Source: Candidatus Woesearchaeota archaeon
GTDB taxonomy: Archaea > Nanoarchaeota > Nanoarchaeia > Woesearchaeales > JAGVZT01
Length of the DNA stretch: 64,000 nucleotides
NCBI GenBank assembly: GCA_017608295.1
Contig: JAFCGF010000011.1
Coordinates: 1-64,000 of the forward strand
Direction: 5' to 3'
Below, in pieces: positions 63,649-64,000 of this stretch. The first letter of the stretch is position 1. The number at the start of each line of letters is the position of its first letter. Below the pieces are notes generated by a model. That model ran no database searches and was not told the origin of the DNA. It saw nothing but the letters and a program-made list of their open reading frames with translations. The position numbers and the translations under genes were made by a program.

Positions 63649-64000
63649 TCAAATTAGTCCGACTTTTTGGTTGAATTCATTAATCAGTTCATCAATATCA
63701 TCAACCTGAGATCGAATACTTGTCCAATAATCGGTATCATACCACTGGGCTTGAATTTCATCATATGTCCGACCCTGCTGTTCCACCCATGTGAAGTATT
63801 TAAGCTGGTGAACACGACGTCGATCTGTGTACCTCAGTTCAAGGAGATTATCGGTAGTTGCTCCTAACAACCACCGACCGAAGTCGACGGCTGCATTTGT
63901 CTGATTATATTCACCAATTTCTTCATGCATCTCTTTCAATCTAGATTTATATAAATCCATTGAATCCGTCAGCACAGTTAGGACAATGTCGTTCTCACCC
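63649..64000 (-). CDS. C-terminal part of a probable PLP-dependent cysteine-synthase-like enzyme (runs off right edge)
   Basis: The frame is open from the right edge to the stop at 63649 (about 117 residues), with GENDIVLTVLTDSMDLYKS at the edge continuing smoothly into the rest, so the internal GTG at 63975 is not the true start. The end segment (LRYTDRRRVHQLKYFTWVEQ) resembles the C-terminal tail of PLP-dependent cysteine-synthase/threonine-synthase-fold proteins. The catalytic lysine lies outside the window, so the assignment is from memory of that tail and stays tentative. Confidence 0.55.
   Translation of the reverse strand, partial: GENDIVLTVLTDSMDLYKSRLKEMHEEIGEYNQTNAAVDFGRWLLGATTDNLLELRYTDRRRVHQLKYFTWVEQQGRTYDEIQAQWYDTDYWTSIRSQVDDIDELINEFNQKVGLI

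Noticed and set aside
1..64000. Defence island, prophage or insertion sequence
   Set aside because: No transposase, integrase, nuclease-defence or phage structural gene could be recognised on either strand.

Overview
The window looks like a piece of an Anaerolineae-type Chloroflexota chromosome. This placement is inferred from gene content: Pro/Thr-rich (TPTxTPT) linkers in exported proteins, a GT-C glycosyltransferase fused to an NHL propeller, DUF3048/DUF4126/DUF2085 proteins, a tRNA nucleotidyltransferase fused to DHH and CBS domains, and an inverse-order PyrF-PyrE fusion. No 16S gene is present to confirm it. Nearly everything is core metabolism and information processing. I see no transposase, integrase, CRISPR array, toxin-antitoxin pair or phage gene.

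Layout. 1-4.7 kb: the start of a gene running off the left edge, a tRNA-Val, an RpiR-type regulator, a FAH-family enzyme, a Pro/Thr-rich membrane protein and two intergenic repeats. 4.7-9.3 kb: a G5/propeller lipoprotein divergent from scpB, threonine synthase, and an RluB-type pseudouridine synthase. 9.3-15 kb: an ECF sigma factor with a frame-split anti-sigma-like gene, a 1122-residue glycosyltransferase/NHL protein and a small membrane protein. 15.4-22.8 kb: sucCD, acpP, type 2 IPP isomerase, polyprenyl synthase, a LysM protein and thioredoxin reductase. 23-28 kb (minus strand): a MazG-like hydrolase, a LOG-family protein, a HEAT-like protein, rpsO and pnp, with clear promoters, terminators and a long pnp leader stem-loop. 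28-39 kb: the DHH-CBS-tRNA nucleotidyltransferase fusion, then nusA-rnpM-infB-rbfA-nrnA and truB-ribF. 39.2-44.1 kb: a TPP riboswitch followed by thiamine pyrophosphokinase and a complete thiamine ABC importer, forming a self-consistent salvage operon. 44-50 kb: membrane proteins, two tandem DUF3048 lipoproteins and a permease split into two half-genes. 50-55 kb (minus strand): a pyrimidine operon pyrC-pyrB-pyrFE-pyrD. 55-64 kb: a D-2-hydroxyacid dehydrogenase, surE, a two-TM coiled-coil protein, an MFS transporter, htpG, a dihydropyrimidinase, an unknown protein, and the C-terminal part of a probable PLP-dependent (cysteine-synthase-like) enzyme running off the right edge.

The most surprising point is damage in the pyrimidine operon. 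The PyrE half of the PyrF-PyrE fusion has lost the segment that should carry the PRPP-binding loop and continues in another frame. The last part of dihydroorotase is also frame-shifted, with its canonical C-terminal sequence intact in the next frame. A third +1 frame change splits the anti-sigma-like gene. Either several genes are decaying or the assembly has errors here, and read mapping would settle it. The regulatory layer is unusually legible: good sigma-70 promoters can be placed in front of acpP, the IPP isomerase gene, pnp, rpsO, nusA, the thi operon and the pyr operon. Several open long leaders containing hairpins (TPP riboswitch, pnp leader, nusA leader, pyr leader). I found no convincing new multi-gene defence or mobile system.
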